DNA of 64,000 nucleotides from Karstenula rhodostoma CBS 690.94 (GCA_010093485.1 MU001505.1:1496809-1560808), one strand, 5' to 3'. Shown: positions 19,610 through 32,148, counted from the stretch's first letter. The notes: generated by a model from the sequence alone, not told the origin. Translations and numbers: made by a program.

Positions 19610-21978
19610 ATGGAAAGCGCAGCAGCTCGCGTGGACCAAGAAATCCAGCGCCTCAAGCGGGAGGTAGTGCGCGATGACATACAGGGACACTCGTGCGCGC
19701 AGTGCAACCATATAAGACTGAAAGCCATCCCAGAGGCTGGCATACGCTTGGATGAAGGGAAGCAAGAGTTGACCTCATTTCAACTCGATACGACAGTTGC
19801 AGAGACACACGCCCTTGCGGCATCTGGGTGCGAATTCTGGGCTATGGTATCAGATAAGCTCAAACTCATTGACCTGGAGGAGAAAATTAAAGAACAGCGC
19901 GACACTGTGGCCTTCGACTCAAGGAAGCACAGATCGTGGTGGTCAGATGAGCATTGGAATGACCTCGCCGCGTCTCTCGGAGGAGTCATGGAGAAGGAGT
20001 TCCAGCATCTTCGCAACGGTCCTGTTGGTTGGGGGTTTTCGGCGGGAGCAAATTACGAAATGGAATTCGCCGTAACGCACAAGGATTTTGTTCGTGTAAT
20101 CATCCGATACAGATCCCTTAACGACTTCAAGGACAGGAGCGTGTCCGTAGATGTAGTCCTGATTCTGCCTGTGAGACCAGCCACCACGGTACTCTACCCT
20201 CGGAAAGACTCAGAGTTCGAGATGGCGAATTATTGGACTACGCTGTGGGTCTTATCAACTCCAGGTGAGAACTTCTTTCTTATATTGCCCAAGGCGAACT
20301 TGCCCTGACATGTTTCCGAGGCAATCTTGCGGACCCGACAAGAGCTTGTGTGGGATCACCGATAAACTTGGATCCGGGAGGCTCTAACTCGATGGAACTG
20401 TACCGATGTTGGTTACAGAGGTGCACTATCACCCACAACTGTGGCATCGACGATTTGCCGGGTTCAATGCCTCCGTTGGCCCTAGATGTATCAGACAGGA
20501 ACTGCGTCAAGTTGGTACAGGTCCCTGCACATCTGAAAGAGCGTTATGTCGCCTTGTCATACTGCTGGGGAACAGATGTGCAAACGATCATGCTGACGCG
20601 GAGCAACGAGAATGATCTCCTCCGCGGGATCAGCCCACAAGAACTGGATCCAACCATCAGAGATAGTGTTACGGTCGCAAGGGAGTTGGGTTTTCGGTTA
20701 CTCTGGATCGATGCCCTGTGCATCTTTCAAGATGACGAGGAGTGGAAGATGCGAGAATTAGGAAACATGGGCAAGATTTATCAGAAAGCAACACTCACCA
20801 TTGTAGCTTCTGCGGCGGCATATGTCAAGGAAGGATTTCTGCACCGCAGAACGTCGACGCTGGACCGAGTTGGCATTGTCGATGGGTATCCTACCCCAGT
20901 CTTCAACTTTCGAGCAGAAGAGGATAGCAGGGTAAATGAGGAAAAACGGGTTGTACTCAGACCGCAAGAGTTGGACGAGATTGAGCCCTGGTACGAGAGG
21001 GCATGGACACTGCAGGAGATGCTCTTTTCTGGACGTCGACTTCAATTCCACAACAATCAAACAACTTGGTTATGCCACTGCAGCGAGCCGCCAGCTCAAG
21101 AAGCCGATGGTTGGCTGGCTGGTACCGGACACAGTTATATTGGCTACTCCGACTCCCACTTCGAAGCGATCATGAAAATGACGCGAAGCGCGAACGAGTC
21201 AGCTGAAACTGGCATGGTTCTCGCTAATTGGTATGACCTCGTAGAGGTGTACTCCAGCCGCAAGCTGCGATACTTCCACGACAGACTGCCTGCTATATCT
21301 GGAATAGCGAGAGAGTTTGCATTCTTTTCTGGGGATCAGTACATTTGTGGCTTGTGGAAGTTTGACTTGACAATAGGTCTGGCGTGGTTCCCGCTCGAAG
21401 CACGGCACCCTGTTTCTGGTACGAAGACGGGACCGTCCTGGAGCTGGGCATCTTATGGGGGCGCAGCAACTTGGTGGAGTCACAAGCGTAAGAAATGGTA
21501 CCCGAACCAAGACTTCGAGATCCTTGACGAATTCATTGAGCTGGTGTCGCCGAGCAACCCGTTTGGTGAGGTCAAAACGGCCGAGCTCCGTGTTCGGGGC
21601 TTGCTACTACCAATACCGATGCCTGTTAGGAACGAATACGGAAATATGAACATATATTTGAACGAAAGAGAGACAGCGCTGGTTTTTGAGTACCCGAACG
21701 ACCCCAGGGTACAGCCGGATTCTGGGTTTAAACTCAGCCTGCTGGTGCTTGTAAACCTGGGCTGGGTGGGCGCAGAAGGTATCGTATTGCTGGAAGAAGG
21801 AGAAGACCGGTATTCCCGTGTGGGATGGTTTGGTATCGACGACGTATGGCCAGTGACTGAAGAGAATAGGTGGGTGAAGATGCGAGACAGAACGCCGAAG
21901 GCGCAGGAGGAGCTCAAAAGGCAACTGCGGACTGTTTGGGGCGGTGAACAGAATATCCGGCAATTTGTATTGATATAA
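19610..21978 (+). CDS. HET-domain protein, 770 aa
   Basis: Two exons, 19610-20264 and 20321-21978, joined by a 56-nt intron with a CTGAC branch site; phase 1 is preserved. The N-terminal third begins with a coiled charged segment and HSCAQCNHIRL (a CxxC), as in many HET proteins. The HET domain (PF06985) is complete: RYVALSYCWG near residue 280, LLWIDALCIFQDD followed by MGKIYQKATLTIVAS, and YERAWTLQEMLFSGRR. The start is less certain; the frame is open further upstream with another Met near 19505. HET proteins can trigger incompatibility cell death after fusion of unlike hyphae, but most copies have unknown partners. No NLR or partner gene is adjacent. Confidence 0.85.
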
Positions 21979-22384
21979 AATATCGAGATAAGATGCTGCC
22001 AGGAGCAACCGTGGGAGCTGCAAATGTGAATTTGGAGCATCCCCAAGACGTACAATACTGAGGTCTGTTCTAATAAACATCGGAAATTGGGGCAAGCAAC
22101 CACAATGCTGATTTCGTTCCGGAATGGAAGATGTCCAGTCGTTGGAGAGAGAAGCAGGTCCGATGAAGCATGGTAAGAGGTATGATGGGCACTTACTAAG
22201 CGATATATTCTGCCGCGCCGTACCGCCCTAGGGTGACCGCGTAGCTCCCGCCCCACGAATCTCTCCACAGCCATCTGGACCCAAAACCCCGGTTTCCTAA
22301 CAGTCGTATACTCGGCCTGTAATCTCGAACTCACTCTACTTGACAACTCTCTAAGCGCCGTGTATACCCAGCGGAGCCGCCGCA
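21979..22384. other. Intergenic between HET gene and VPS29
   Basis: 406 bp holding the 3' flank of the HET gene and the VPS29 promoter. No other feature seen. Confidence 0.5.
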
Positions 22385-23195
22385 ATGGCTTCGCGACTCG
22401 TGCTCGTCCTAGGCGACCTCTTCATACCAGACAGAGCTCCAGTAAGCTCGCCCACAGGCGCGCGCATGCCGCTAGACCTCACAAGCTCACAGGATGCATA
22501 GGACATACCCGCCAAGGTACGCTGAAGGCCTCGTCTGTCCACACCTCCATGACATAGACCTGCAACCCCGCGCCACGCCGACGACCACACGCTGATAGCT
22601 CCACCCGCAGTTCAAGAAGCTCCTCGCGCCAGGAAAGATAGGCCAGATCCTCTGCCTCGGCAACATCACCGACAAAGAGACGTACGAGTTCCTCCGCGCC
22701 ATCGCGCCGGACCTGCAGATCGTCAAGGGCGACTTCGATGTCGAAGCGCCCAACCTCGCCCTTTCAAAAGTAGTCACACATGGCAGCCTACGCATAGGCT
22801 TCACGCACGGGCATACGATAGTGCCACCGGGGGATGGCGACAGTCTGCTCATAGCAGCGCGGCAGATGGACGTGGACATCCTGCTGTGGGGCGGCACGCA
22901 CAAGTTCGAGGCATATGAGATGGAGGGCAAGTTCTTTGTGAATCCGGGGAGTGCGACGGGGGCCATGACGACGGGGTGGTGGGAGGGGGAGGAGGAGCCT
23001 GTGCCGAGCTTCGTGCTGATGGATGTGAGTGTCCCCGAGTGCTGAGATGTGGCGCCATAGTTACTGACAGCGGAGCAGGTGCAAGGGGACGTCCTCGTGC
23101 TGTACGTGTACCAGCTGCGCACGGATGCAAATGGTGCGGAGAACGTTGCGGTGGAGAAGGTCTCGTTTCGCAAGAATGGCGGTGGGGCATCATGA
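22385..23195 (+). CDS. VPS29: VPS29, retromer subunit, 200 aa
   Basis: Four exons: 22385-22441, a 15-nt microexon 22502-22516 (DIPAK), 22611-23024 and 23079-23195; introns 60, 94 and 54 nt. The protein has the metallophosphoesterase-like fold of VPS29: LVLVLGDLFIPDRAP, FKKLLAPGKIGQILCLGNITDKETYEFL, KGDFD, FTHGHTIVPPGD, GGTHKFEA and NPGSATGA. It works on endosomes in the retromer cargo complex with VPS35 and VPS26, returning receptors to the Golgi. The usual N-terminal GD-H metal site reads GDLFI here: the His after Asp-Leu is replaced by Phe, as expected for a scaffold rather than an enzyme. Length is a little above the yeast-like norm of animals (about 182) because of acidic inserts. Confidence 0.93.
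22502..22516 (+). other. VPS29: 15-nt microexon of VPS29
   Basis: GACATACCCGCCAAG codes DIPAK, which fits the VPS29 consensus between RAP and FKKLLAPGKI. It is flanked by TAG acceptor and GTACGC donor. Without it five conserved residues would be missing but the frame kept. Confidence 0.85.
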
Positions 23196-23657
23196 TCGTT
23201 TACTCAATCGGGCTTCTTGCGGTTCTGGCTGTGCATGGCACATGCATGCTGCACGGGAATGAGGAACTGATGGTCAACGTTGTATGTCGTGAGAGCGGTT
23301 CACAGAGATTCCGGCGGCTAGAAGCAGCATCTATGCGGAACGATACCGCATGTTTGCGTTTCATCTAATTATCAAGTTACACGACTCGGTTGCGGCTGAA
23401 ATCTACTGGGATCTAGTGAGCATGACATGAAATCGGAGTGTCCGTCACGACTATGCACTTCGCTGAATTGGCTCAATTCCTCGTGGACATGGTCGTCCCG
23501 CTTCTTTACCCCACATTCTTTCCGTCTTATGCGCATGCGTTGTGCAACGCGCCGGTGAGGCTCTGTCACACCAGTACCAGGCTCTCACCTCGCACCGCAT
23601 CAGGCAAAGGTGGCCGAATTGTCGGCTTGCCTGTCCTGGCTTATGGCAAATCTCCAG
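23196..23657. other. Convergent 3' region, no gene
   Basis: 462 bp between the VPS29 stop and the end of the HAL2-like gene. Contains only shared 3' flanks. Confidence 0.5.
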
Positions 23658-24767
23658 CTAGGTCCTCCGAGCTAGTACGGCTTTTACAGCCTCGTCCACC
23701 TTTTCGAAGACTCCAGGCTGCGTGGCAATCATGCCATAGTTCTTGTCGCCCAATATGCGCCTCCCATGAGAGAAATCTATGGATCCCCCATCGATGTCCT
23801 GAATAATGCCCCCTACTTCCTGAAACAGAAGCTGCCCGCCAGCATGATCCCAGACATGCGTGTACCTGGTCTTATCTAGAGGCAATCGCAGCATGACGTC
23901 TGTAGCACCCAACGTCAGAGCAATATACTTCATCTGCTGGCTCCAGATCACGGTGCCGGGCCACTTCGCACCGAGAAGTTCGGCAACAGCCTTGTGTTCG
24001 GCCTGTGACAAGGACGTCGAGCCGAGCGCGCTTTCGATGAAGTCTAAGTCTTTGCTTTCCTTGCCGCCAGTGCCTGACCGGACTTCGATCTTGCCAGGCT
24101 CTCCGAGGCCGTTGCTAAACATAGTTCGGATATACGTCCCCTCGCCGCGGATGGCAGAGAGCACGACCCCGAAGCCAGACTCGTCGACAAGCTCCTCGTG
24201 CACTTTAACATTGACCGGGTTCTGAGGGTCAACACGCAGGTTAGGGCACCCAATTGCAGTAACCTGCTGCACGCCGTCCACAAGCAGACATAGACAGACT
24301 GCATACTGGTTCCCCGTCATGAATGTCGCAGTGCCATCAACGGGGTCCATGACCCAGACGCGCCCCTTCAACTGCGCGTTCGTCCCGCGGTCAATAACAT
24401 GCAGCATCTCCTCCTTTGTGGCGGGAAACACCAGACTCGCATGACCGTTCTCGTGCTGCTGCACGTGGCTAGATCGGGCCTGTTGCACGAGCTGCCAGAC
24501 GCGTTCTGCGAGGCCTTCATTCTTCCTGAGCTGATCGGCGCTCTCCTCGCCAAGAAAGGCGTCGGCCGGGTACACAGCGTGCAGGGCGGAAATGATGAGG
24601 GCTTGGGCCGCAAAGTCGGCGATGGTAACGGGCGAGTCGTCGGCTTTGGTTTCGGCTGAGACGCTATTTTTCAGGGATCGCAGCACCGACTTTGTGAGGA
24701 CCGACGCGGCGTGCACCACACGCAGTGCATGCGCAAGCTCTTCACGGTACGGCGTGTCTGCAGACAT
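23658..24767 (-). CDS. MET22: 3'(2'),5'-bisphosphate nucleotidase (HAL2/MET22-like), 369 aa
   Basis: Intronless. Removes the 3' phosphate from PAP (and PAPS), by-products of sulfate assimilation; the family is magnesium-dependent and inhibited by lithium and sodium, linking it to salt tolerance. Seen: DSPVTIADFAAQALI (first motif near residue 44), GEESADQL (metal-binding Glu pair), WVMDPVDGTATF (signature near 140) and the C-terminal VWDHAGGQLLFQEVGG. These four blocks are the complete inositol-monophosphatase-superfamily set. No targeting signal is visible. Upstream (beyond 24767) begins a long gene-poor region. Confidence 0.94.
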   Translation of the reverse strand: MSADTPYREELAHALRVVHAASVLTKSVLRSLKNSVSAETKADDSPVTIADFAAQALIISALHAVYPADAFLGEESADQLRKNEGLAERVWQLVQQARSSHVQQHENGHASLVFPATKEEMLHVIDRGTNAQLKGRVWVMDPVDGTATFMTGNQYAVCLCLLVDGVQQVTAIGCPNLRVDPQNPVNVKVHEELVDESGFGVVLSAIRGEGTYIRTMFSNGLGEPGKIEVRSGTGGKESKDLDFIESALGSTSLSQAEHKAVAELLGAKWPGTVIWSQQMKYIALTLGATDVMLRLPLDKTRYTHVWDHAGGQLLFQEVGGIIQDIDGGSIDFSHGRRILGDKNYGMIATQPGVFEKVDEAVKAVLARRT

Positions 24768-27700
24768 TGCGAGTTCGGCGGCTGGCGCGGGGCGAGAAGA
24801 GTAAGAGGCGTGCTATCTGCTATCGCGGCCTGGAGCTAGGGCGGGCAATTGGTGCAATTGACGTGAGGTGGTTTGCGTCGGTAACCGAGCTTTGGGTGGT
24901 TGGTGAAGCCATTGTCGGAGCGGGAAGGGCCGACCCTGATGCACCTGCCAGCAGTTCTTTCTCCACTCTGCTCGGAGCGACGAGTGCTGTGGGACATGGC
25001 CACACCTTGTCGGCGGAGAGTCTGTTTTATGGTGCTGCCGTAGGACGTCGGAGTCCGAGTGGGAGTCTACTTGCACCGTGGATGTCTCTGCGTCCAACAC
25101 TTGACGGAGGAGGCTCACATGCCGCCATCACCCGCGACGAATCAGACCGTCAACACGAGTTACCGAGCGATCCCATTGCCAACGGGCCGACTCGGGAGAT
25201 GGACAAAAGCAATTGTGCAGCCTCGCCTCAAGCTGGCCCGAGCACAGTTCATGATTGATTGCCCATGTTGCACGGCATCACCCAGGACCTCCGGGCGCCT
25301 GCATTCACGGCGGAGGACTGCGGCGCGGGCGCGAGGTGGTGCTATTGCTCAATATCCAAGCCGTGCGCCTGGAACGGCGTGTTTCCGACTGCCCCTTTGC
25401 AGCAGTAAGGCACCGTAGAGGCATACAGCGGGCGGCACGCAACACAGCCCCATCGCTGAGCATTCCGCGTTGCCACGGGGTCCCTCAAGTCGTGCTCGCG
25501 ACTCTCTCCCCGCACTATGGAAATGGAAGCTCCTCTTCGGAATACGGTATCGCGACATCCCGCTCGCTTGGCAGCTACGAGAGGCTCCTCCAATCCTCGA
25601 GGATCTAGTGTCTGCGTGCGCTATATTGACTGGAGCGTGTGCACGTTCGAGGCATGCAAGATGCTGTCGCCGGGGGAAGGCACTATGTCCCACTCCTTTG
25701 GATAGTGCTACGATATCAGCGCTATTTCGGCACGGGCTCAAGAACGAGGCTGGCCTGAGGTTTCGCAAAGAAAGATTGTTTGACGACGCTCTGTCCTCCT
25801 GCTGGTGCTCTCCGCATACGGGCAAGGTGCAATTGCGGGGAAGTCAAGCCTCCGGACCCCAATATTGACACGCTCCGCCGTTCGTTGGCCCACGACTCGC
25901 GCAGGACATGACGAGTCTCTAGGCGTCACACAACGACTCCTTTGCTGCGTCTACAGTGCAATCAGCGTACTATGCAGCAGTCTCCGCAAAAGAGGGGTTA
26001 GACGGCACGCTGAGATAAGGCATATTGCACGTCATGTTCCTGCGCATCGAGGGCAGTTCTAGCTCTCCACCACAGCTGGGACTGGGAAGTCTGGAAAAAG
26101 CAGCGTGGGGGTCAGCAATGCGTGGTCTGTGCCACCGTGCACATCAAGTCCGACTGCCATTCGCCAGCGACATGCAAGTCACCTGAAGGGCGTCCTTCCC
26201 CAGAGCAACCTGCAGCACTGACATGGGCTGCGGTCATGGCGAGCAGGCATGCCCTCATTTCGCTTGTTCGATGCAGAATCCATCATAGTGCTCCTTGGAC
26301 GATACGGTACGAACAGTGGTTCTGTGCGCTGCCAATAGTTGCTCGGGCCAGGCAGCAGATTTGATGTCGTCGGTCCCGAAGAGGAGGGCAGCGCGACAGG
26401 AGAGGAGCTGGGTCCGAAGCGAGCCACTGAGATGCATTGATTCTTGCCGATCGAGCAGAACGGAATGGAAGTGCCTCTTTGGTGCAGCAGATACCGTATA
26501 CGATGGTCGCTGTTGCGCGATAGCACGAAAGAAGACGGTTGTGATCGTCACGGGTGCCGCGGATATCTGATACACGATAGCTCGCAAATAACACGCAAAT
26601 AGCAGCAGCAGGTCGGATGGCATGTGGAGACGGCCGTGGAGCTAGATAACGTCGGTTGTGCTGCACGATACAGTTCGCGGCCATGCTGGTTCGGGTTACG
26701 ACGATGGCGTCGGGGCCCTGGTGGAGGTGTTCGCGAAGATAGCGATCCATGACACCAGGCGCACGAGGCGGGACGCGCACATCTCTCAGCAAAAGCTTGA
26801 CGACGACGATGATGGGAATTTTCCTTTGGGCGTTAGTTTGGTGAGAGTCGGACTGGGTACGTACCCTTTTGGCGCAGCTCCAGGGCTGACGGCGTGTAGC
26901 CCAGCACAGCACAGCACAGCACAGCACAGTAATGGGGCCCTGGGCTCAGCGCTTGGTGGCATGGCATGGGCAGCGGGCAGCGGGCAGCGGGCAGTGTGCG
27001 GCGATTGGCCTCAGGAATGGGGCAGCGGTGGCGACGCTCGAGCGACGAGCACGGCAGCAGCGGGGCCTCTGGAATTGCGCCAGCCGGCGGTTTGGTTTGG
27101 TGCTCATGACCGATGAAACCGATGCCTTGCTCCCTTTCTCGTTCGGGTCACTCGCCATGGCAGCCAGGCTCGTACCTACATTGGCCATGGTGTCATCTGC
27201 AATTGTGTCCGGCGCAGGGCAGGCCTGGTGACTAGTGGCGCGCTTCCTCGCACCCTCGTCCTGGACATCTCGTCACGGTGGGTAAGGCGTGAGGCGCGTC
27301 TTGCTGCTTGCACCGTGTCACAAGGAAAGTCTCCTCGTCGTCGATCGGCTGATGCTGCCATGACTTGACGGTGCCCCCACGGAGCACATTCTGCGCCTGC
27401 GACGGCGACTGCAAAAGGGCGTGGGCGAATGGGCAGCACGCACCTGGCGGCCTGCTCGTGGACGGGGAGGAGGAGGCAGCGCGGGCGGCAGGGCGAATGG
27501 CGAGGGCGCGTTCGACATACAGACATACAGACTGCACAGGCGCTGCTGCTGCTGCTGAGGGGGCCATGCGTCTGTTGGAGAGCGTAGCGCGGGTACAGCG
27601 AAAAGCCCGGCCCACCCTGCGCTCCAAGTGCGGAGATCCTGGCACCTGCATCCTGCTCGGGTCGGACAGGGCTTGTCCATGCTGCAGGCTGATAGGCCCC

Positions 27701-28000
27701 CAGGTGGAGCCCTGTGTGCCTGAGGGTCCGGCATAAAACTATCTCCATCGCCCGCTCCCGTTCTCCACCGAGCGACACTCCATCCGTGCATCCTCCCGCC
27801 GAGCTCTTTATATCCTCTGACTCTTGCTTGAAATCTCTCCCCTCTGCCCGGAACAGTCACCCTTTGCTCGCACGCAATCTCACCCAGCGCCCCGCCGCCT
27901 GACCACCCGCCTGCTAGCCGCCGTATAACTACAGCCGGCCTCTGCGTTGCCCACGCAATCACTTCAACACAACACACACACATCACAAACGGCTTCCAAC
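24768..28000. other. Long GC-rich non-coding stretch upstream of the ECL1-family gene
   Basis: About 3.2 kb. Many overlapping open frames exist on both strands, as expected from GC-rich text, but none has a signal peptide, family motif or consistent splice sites. It contains a (CAGCA)n tract at 26902-26929, a short GGGCAGC repeat near 26970-26995, and a CT-rich stretch from about 27740 to 27990 typical of a long 5' leader. Confidence 0.5.
26902..26929. repeat. (CAGCA)n pentamer microsatellite
   Basis: About five and a half copies of CAGCA in tandem, followed after 40 bp by four GGGCAGC-like units. It lies in the gene-poor region and is likely polymorphic in length. Confidence 0.8.
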
Positions 28001-28459
28001 ATGGAGTGGTCTCCCGACTTCTGCCTCTCCTGCGACCGGCAAATAGCCGAGGGCGGCGCCTACTGCTCGCAAGCATGCCGGCTAGCGGACCTCGAAAAGG
28101 CCAAATCCCCCTCACAGCTGTCGTCCTCAGCCTCCTCGACGGGCTCGTCGACAAACGGCTTCTACCTCCCGCCCGCCGTCAACTTCTCCGCCTACAAGAC
28201 CCCCTCTCCCTCCCGCGGCTTCGACACGTACCACTACTACCCGACCAACAACGGCTCGTACTTTGCTCCTACGGCATCCGCGTCGGCGTCCCAGTCATCA
28301 TCATCACAGCAGCGCAGCCTCACGCCCTCGTCGTCAAGGTCATCACTAGCGTCCGCCCACTCGCAGACGACGGGCATCTCCGCACAGGCGGCGAGCCAGC
28401 TCACCTACTACGCCCGCAACTTCGACCAGGTACGCGAGATCAAGAGGAGGATGACCTAG
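28001..28459 (+). CDS. ECL1/2/3-family stress and lifespan regulator, 152 aa
   Basis: Single exon. The N-terminus FCLSCDRQIAEGGAYCSQACRLADLEK carries the four-cysteine ECL1 motif (CxxC ... CSQxC; Pfam ECL1/2/3), followed by a long Ser/Tyr/Thr-rich disordered region and a short helix at the end (NFDQVREIKRRMT). In fission yeast Ecl1-family proteins extend chronological lifespan and respond to sulfur, zinc or amino-acid starvation; the cysteines probably bind zinc. I start at 28001 because the motif begins at once and the A/C-rich leader CACAAACGGCTTCCAAC precedes it. The gene stands alone in several kb of non-coding DNA, suggesting long leaders or heavy regulation. Confidence 0.85.
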   Translation: MEWSPDFCLSCDRQIAEGGAYCSQACRLADLEKAKSPSQLSSSASSTGSSTNGFYLPPAVNFSAYKTPSPSRGFDTYHYYPTNNGSYFAPTASASASQSSSSQQRSLTPSSSRSSLASAHSQTTGISAQAASQLTYYARNFDQVREIKRRMT

Positions 28460-30274
28460 GCGGGATCCGCAATTCACTTGACGCTCGCACGACCTTCTCC
28501 TATCCACTTCTCACTCACGAAAAACGAACACCACTCTACCCTTCTTGGGACGGCTACCTACCTCACCGTAATCCCGCTGTCCCTGTTCTTCCTCGGCATA
28601 CCCTCTTCCCTCACTTCACTGTCCCGTCACGACCCACCGCATATCCACACCAGCATCTGCCAAAGACGCTGGGACCCGGCGTTTGCTCCTTTCTGATTTT
28701 CATGTTCTTCGGCGTTCGGTTCGACTCGACAGGCCTTTGTGCGTCGGCCACGGCCATGTATGCAGCAAGCAAAGCATCACGTCACATCTCACTGTTTCCC
28801 CTCGGATGCGGAGTTTGTGCGTCTCGTTCCATTTCATTTCGTTTCGTCTGTTCGGTTTTGTCCATCTATCTGCATACCAGGCAGTGTACCAAAAGCATTA
28901 TTCCCAGTGTTTTGTTCTGTTTTGCGGCGGCTGCAATGCAAATAGGAGGACGGTCTGGAGTCATCTGGCCTCTGTGTTATTACGCGTGTGGGATGTTCCG
29001 CGGCTAAGGGTCTCGTCTTGTTGGCGGTGCGGTGGCTGTAACTAAACGGAGCTCGTCGACCAGTACTCCGGGCGACGGACAGCACTCCGACACGGCACGG
29101 CGCAATGGGCACAGCGATTACTCTGACTAGTTGATTGTTTTTTTTTCCCTCCCTACTTGCACGGATGGATGGTCGGGTCGTCAACAAGCGACGGCGTTTT
29201 CCCTACTCTCCTCAACATACCCCCATACATAGGCAGCCCCTTAGGTAGCCCATTCGCCACGGCGGAAATCCAAGGCCCGGCTACGGTTGTAGTCATGGCA
29301 AAGCACAAGCTCTAGGTCCACGATGGTCTGCGCTCTCGTGACACGGTGACGTGCAGATTACCCGCACTGCACGACTCAAGAGGGTCTCGATGTCATGGTG
29401 TCAAACAGTAGTTTTGCACGGCAGCTTCGCAGTTGGAAACGACATCACGTACCTAGACTAGGCTGTGACTGGGCAGAGGCCCGCGAAAATGTCTTCGGTC
29501 CCGAGGAGTCGGCAGCTAATCTACAGTGTGCAGGACTCGCCATCATCGGGCGATAAGGCACGCAACGTTCACACACAGGTGGGCGGCGAGTGGCAGGGTC
29601 TAGGCTCGCAGTCGTTCGCGGGCGCTCGCGCGTAAAGGCGTCACCGGTGGCGTCTCCAGACTGCTCTGCTGCTCCGCTCGCACCCAAAAGGGGACAGATG
29701 GGGTGCGGGCACCTGTGCGGCGCAGGGCGTGAGACGCTTCTTCTGGCTGGGCGTTCAGCCGAGGACAGAGTTTTCAGCGGCGTTCTGGCCCTCAACGGTC
29801 AAGCAGGCTGCATGGTGGTGTGGTGTGGGGTGGCGTGGTGTGGTGAGGGGAGAGGGGAGGGCGGCATGCAAGACATTGGGGGAGGCGAATTTGCGTTGCA
29901 GCAGACAGATAGGCAGCTCGTCAAGCGAGACGAGGGCGCATCAATCACGGCGACGACGACGCCAGCAAACGGGAGCGCTCTGGCGGGCTCGTGGTGGTTT
30001 GGCCCCTGTGGAGGTTCGCCTTCGCTGCTGCGGGTGGGTGGGCGGTCGTGTATTGGCTGCGTGCACGCTGTTGCAGCGTGTGCGACCCCAGGGGAGAGGC
30101 CATTCGTCGTGCGGTGCATGGGCTCCAGGGCTCCAGGGCTCCAAAAGAATCCTTTCGCAACCCATGGCCTTTCCCCGCACCAAAGAACGGGCCGAAACGA
30201 ATGGCGACGGGGCCGCGGAGCAGGGGCCTGCGAGCGATGAGCGATGAGGACGAGCGTGCAAGCGACCACCCGAT

Positions 30275-30305
30275 GCACCCACGCACCCACGCACCCACGC
30301 ACCCA
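30275..30305. repeat. CACCCACG tandem repeat
   Basis: About four copies of an eight-base CACCCACG unit in tandem, in non-coding GC-rich DNA. Confidence 0.75.
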
Positions 30306-31731
30306 AGCAGCTCTCGACGCTGCGCCATTTCGCCGCCGAGAGGGGGTGCCAGGCGATCGCCGTGACGCTGGCGGTGATGCTCGCCCGCCACAACACCACG
30401 TTTCGCATCTCCACACGGTGGCGTGGATCGTGGCCGCTGGGCGACTGCGCATCCCTGAGTCGCGTCCGAAGAGTTTTCTGCGACGCCCATGCCAGCTCAC
30501 TGAGGTCACGACCATCTGCCGCATCGCCAGCCAGCATCATGCCCGGCACCGTCCGGTGACAGCACGCCAGCGACCCTCGGATGTCGTGGTCGGAGACGTT
30601 CAGCCCTCCGCGAGCATGCACGACTCAGGCGCAGCAGGGTGAGCTCGGGATCCGACCAGGCCATCGCACCAAATGAATGCCATCATTTCTGGCCATTGTC
30701 CAAGCCCGATATCGTCCTACCACCGCTTGGCGCCGGACTCCACGGCCATGTGCTGTGCGACAAAACACCGGCTTGGTTGGAGTCGTCTCCTCGGACCCCT
30801 CTGCCCCTCTGGCCATGCTGGCGTGATGGGCAGCCTGTCTGGTGCAATGTGAGGTGCTCAATCCGCTAGCACGGCATTTTTCGACGGTCAGAGGCGACGA
30901 CAGCGATCCCGCAGGCGGTCCGCTCCACAAACAATGGGCGACAAGAAGGCGTCTGCCCGTCACTTGCAATCCAATTCAACCCGCTCCCGTCTGGTGCCCA
31001 GCACACGTGTTCGTGCTCGTGTTCGTGTTCGGGTTTCGACCTTGACCGGAACCTCCAACTTTGGGCCGACTTGTTGCAAGGACCGTGGGAGACGAGAAAT
31101 TTTTCACCTGGAGCGGAACACGTCAGACACGTTTGAGGCTCTGCGCGCTCTGTGCGGCTGCACGGTTGCGGCTGAAGGGTGAGTCAACCCTGAGCACTGG
31201 CCTAGCGTTGCGCGGGCGCACCCGTCTAGGGCAAATCACACTCCTCCGGTTGCGCTTCATCCTTCTATGGATGTAGATCCAACATGCCGCTGTCCGATGC
31301 ATCAGCTTTGCATGCTAAGCGAACGGGGGATCGGCTGTGTTGTTTGTAACAAGGGGACTCCGGCCCGTCTGCACTGAAGCAATTGGTACCGCCATGGCGG
31401 TGCCGTCTCCTCCTGAACGTGCCCCTTGTTGGGCGATGCAGCGTGCTGATCAATGCTAATCGTGTCGGCTGTACAAGAACAAGCATCAATTGGGAAGCGG
31501 CCGGCAATATACTATCAGTGTAATAATCCCTCTTGTACATTATCGGAGCATCGTATCGTCATCGGCCGACGAAATGCCTCACGCAGTATAGTCGGCGCTT
31601 TCCCATTGGCCATTTCTCCATCCTCCCGTCCGATCGAAGCTCCCGCTCGCCTGCAGGAACGAAAACGTCACGTCGTCGGAATTGCTTCTTCACCCATCCG
31701 TTGCAGTGCCGGGTCGACAATTAATGGCTCA

Positions 31732-32148
31732 CTATGCTGGGCGACGTGTGCTCGAAGAAGTTGACCGAGATACATACAATGCGAATTGATAAGTGGGAGC
31801 AAGTACGTGCTGGTCTAGCCGGGGTTGTGCTTGGACATAACAATGTAAAGTATAGACTATCTCGCGCTCCGCTTCTGCCATCACCGCGAACACTTCTTGT
31901 ACTTCTCGGAGGACCGTAGACGTTAAATCCTTCTTCTCATACCGCTCGAAGCTCATGTAGTCGAGTGGGACAATACATCGTGGCCGGTCATTGACGAAGC
32001 GAAGGCTTTTGCGGTTAGGGTCCGGGATAATCGGGTTAGCCAAAGTTAGGTCCAATGAGTAGCCGTGATGGCGCAGGTGGGTGTGAGATAACAGAGGAAG
32101 GTACGAGTCAACACAGGCAGGTGCGAGGCAAGTGCGAAATGCATACAT
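31732..32148 (-). CDS. Orphan ORF, 138 codons, doubtful
   Basis: From ATG at 32148 the frame reads MYAFRTCLAPACVDSYL, then a charged middle (NRKSLRFVNDRPR, FERYEKKDL, EVQEVFAVMAEAEREI) with a more natural composition than its neighbours. There is no signal peptide, recognised domain or clear promoter. It may be a small hypothetical gene, a 3' exon or chance. Confidence 0.25.
   Translation of the reverse strand: MYAFRTCLAPACVDSYLPLLSHTHLRHHGYSLDLTLANPIIPDPNRKSLRFVNDRPRCIVPLDYMSFERYEKKDLTSTVLREVQEVFAVMAEAEREIVYTLHCYVQAQPRLDQHVLAPTYQFALYVSRSTSSSTRRPA

Noticed and set aside
20265..20320. Two separate genes in the HET region, the first ending at 20308 and the second starting near 20350.
   Set aside because: A 56-nt intron with a CTGAC branch site joins them in frame, and the combined protein has the usual HET layout.
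25349..27778. Several 120-200 codon frames on both strands in the GC-rich block.
   Set aside because: They are low-complexity, overlap each other on both strands, have no splice or start context and no recognisable domain.
27318..28154. 278-codon minus-strand frame overlapping the ECL1-family gene.
   Set aside because: It is antisense to a gene with a conserved cysteine motif, and its own composition is Arg/Pro/Cys-rich noise.
28715..28735. CGGTTCGACTCGA resembling a tRNA T-arm.
   Set aside because: No acceptor stem, anticodon arm or D-arm could be paired around it; no tRNA was seen anywhere in the window.
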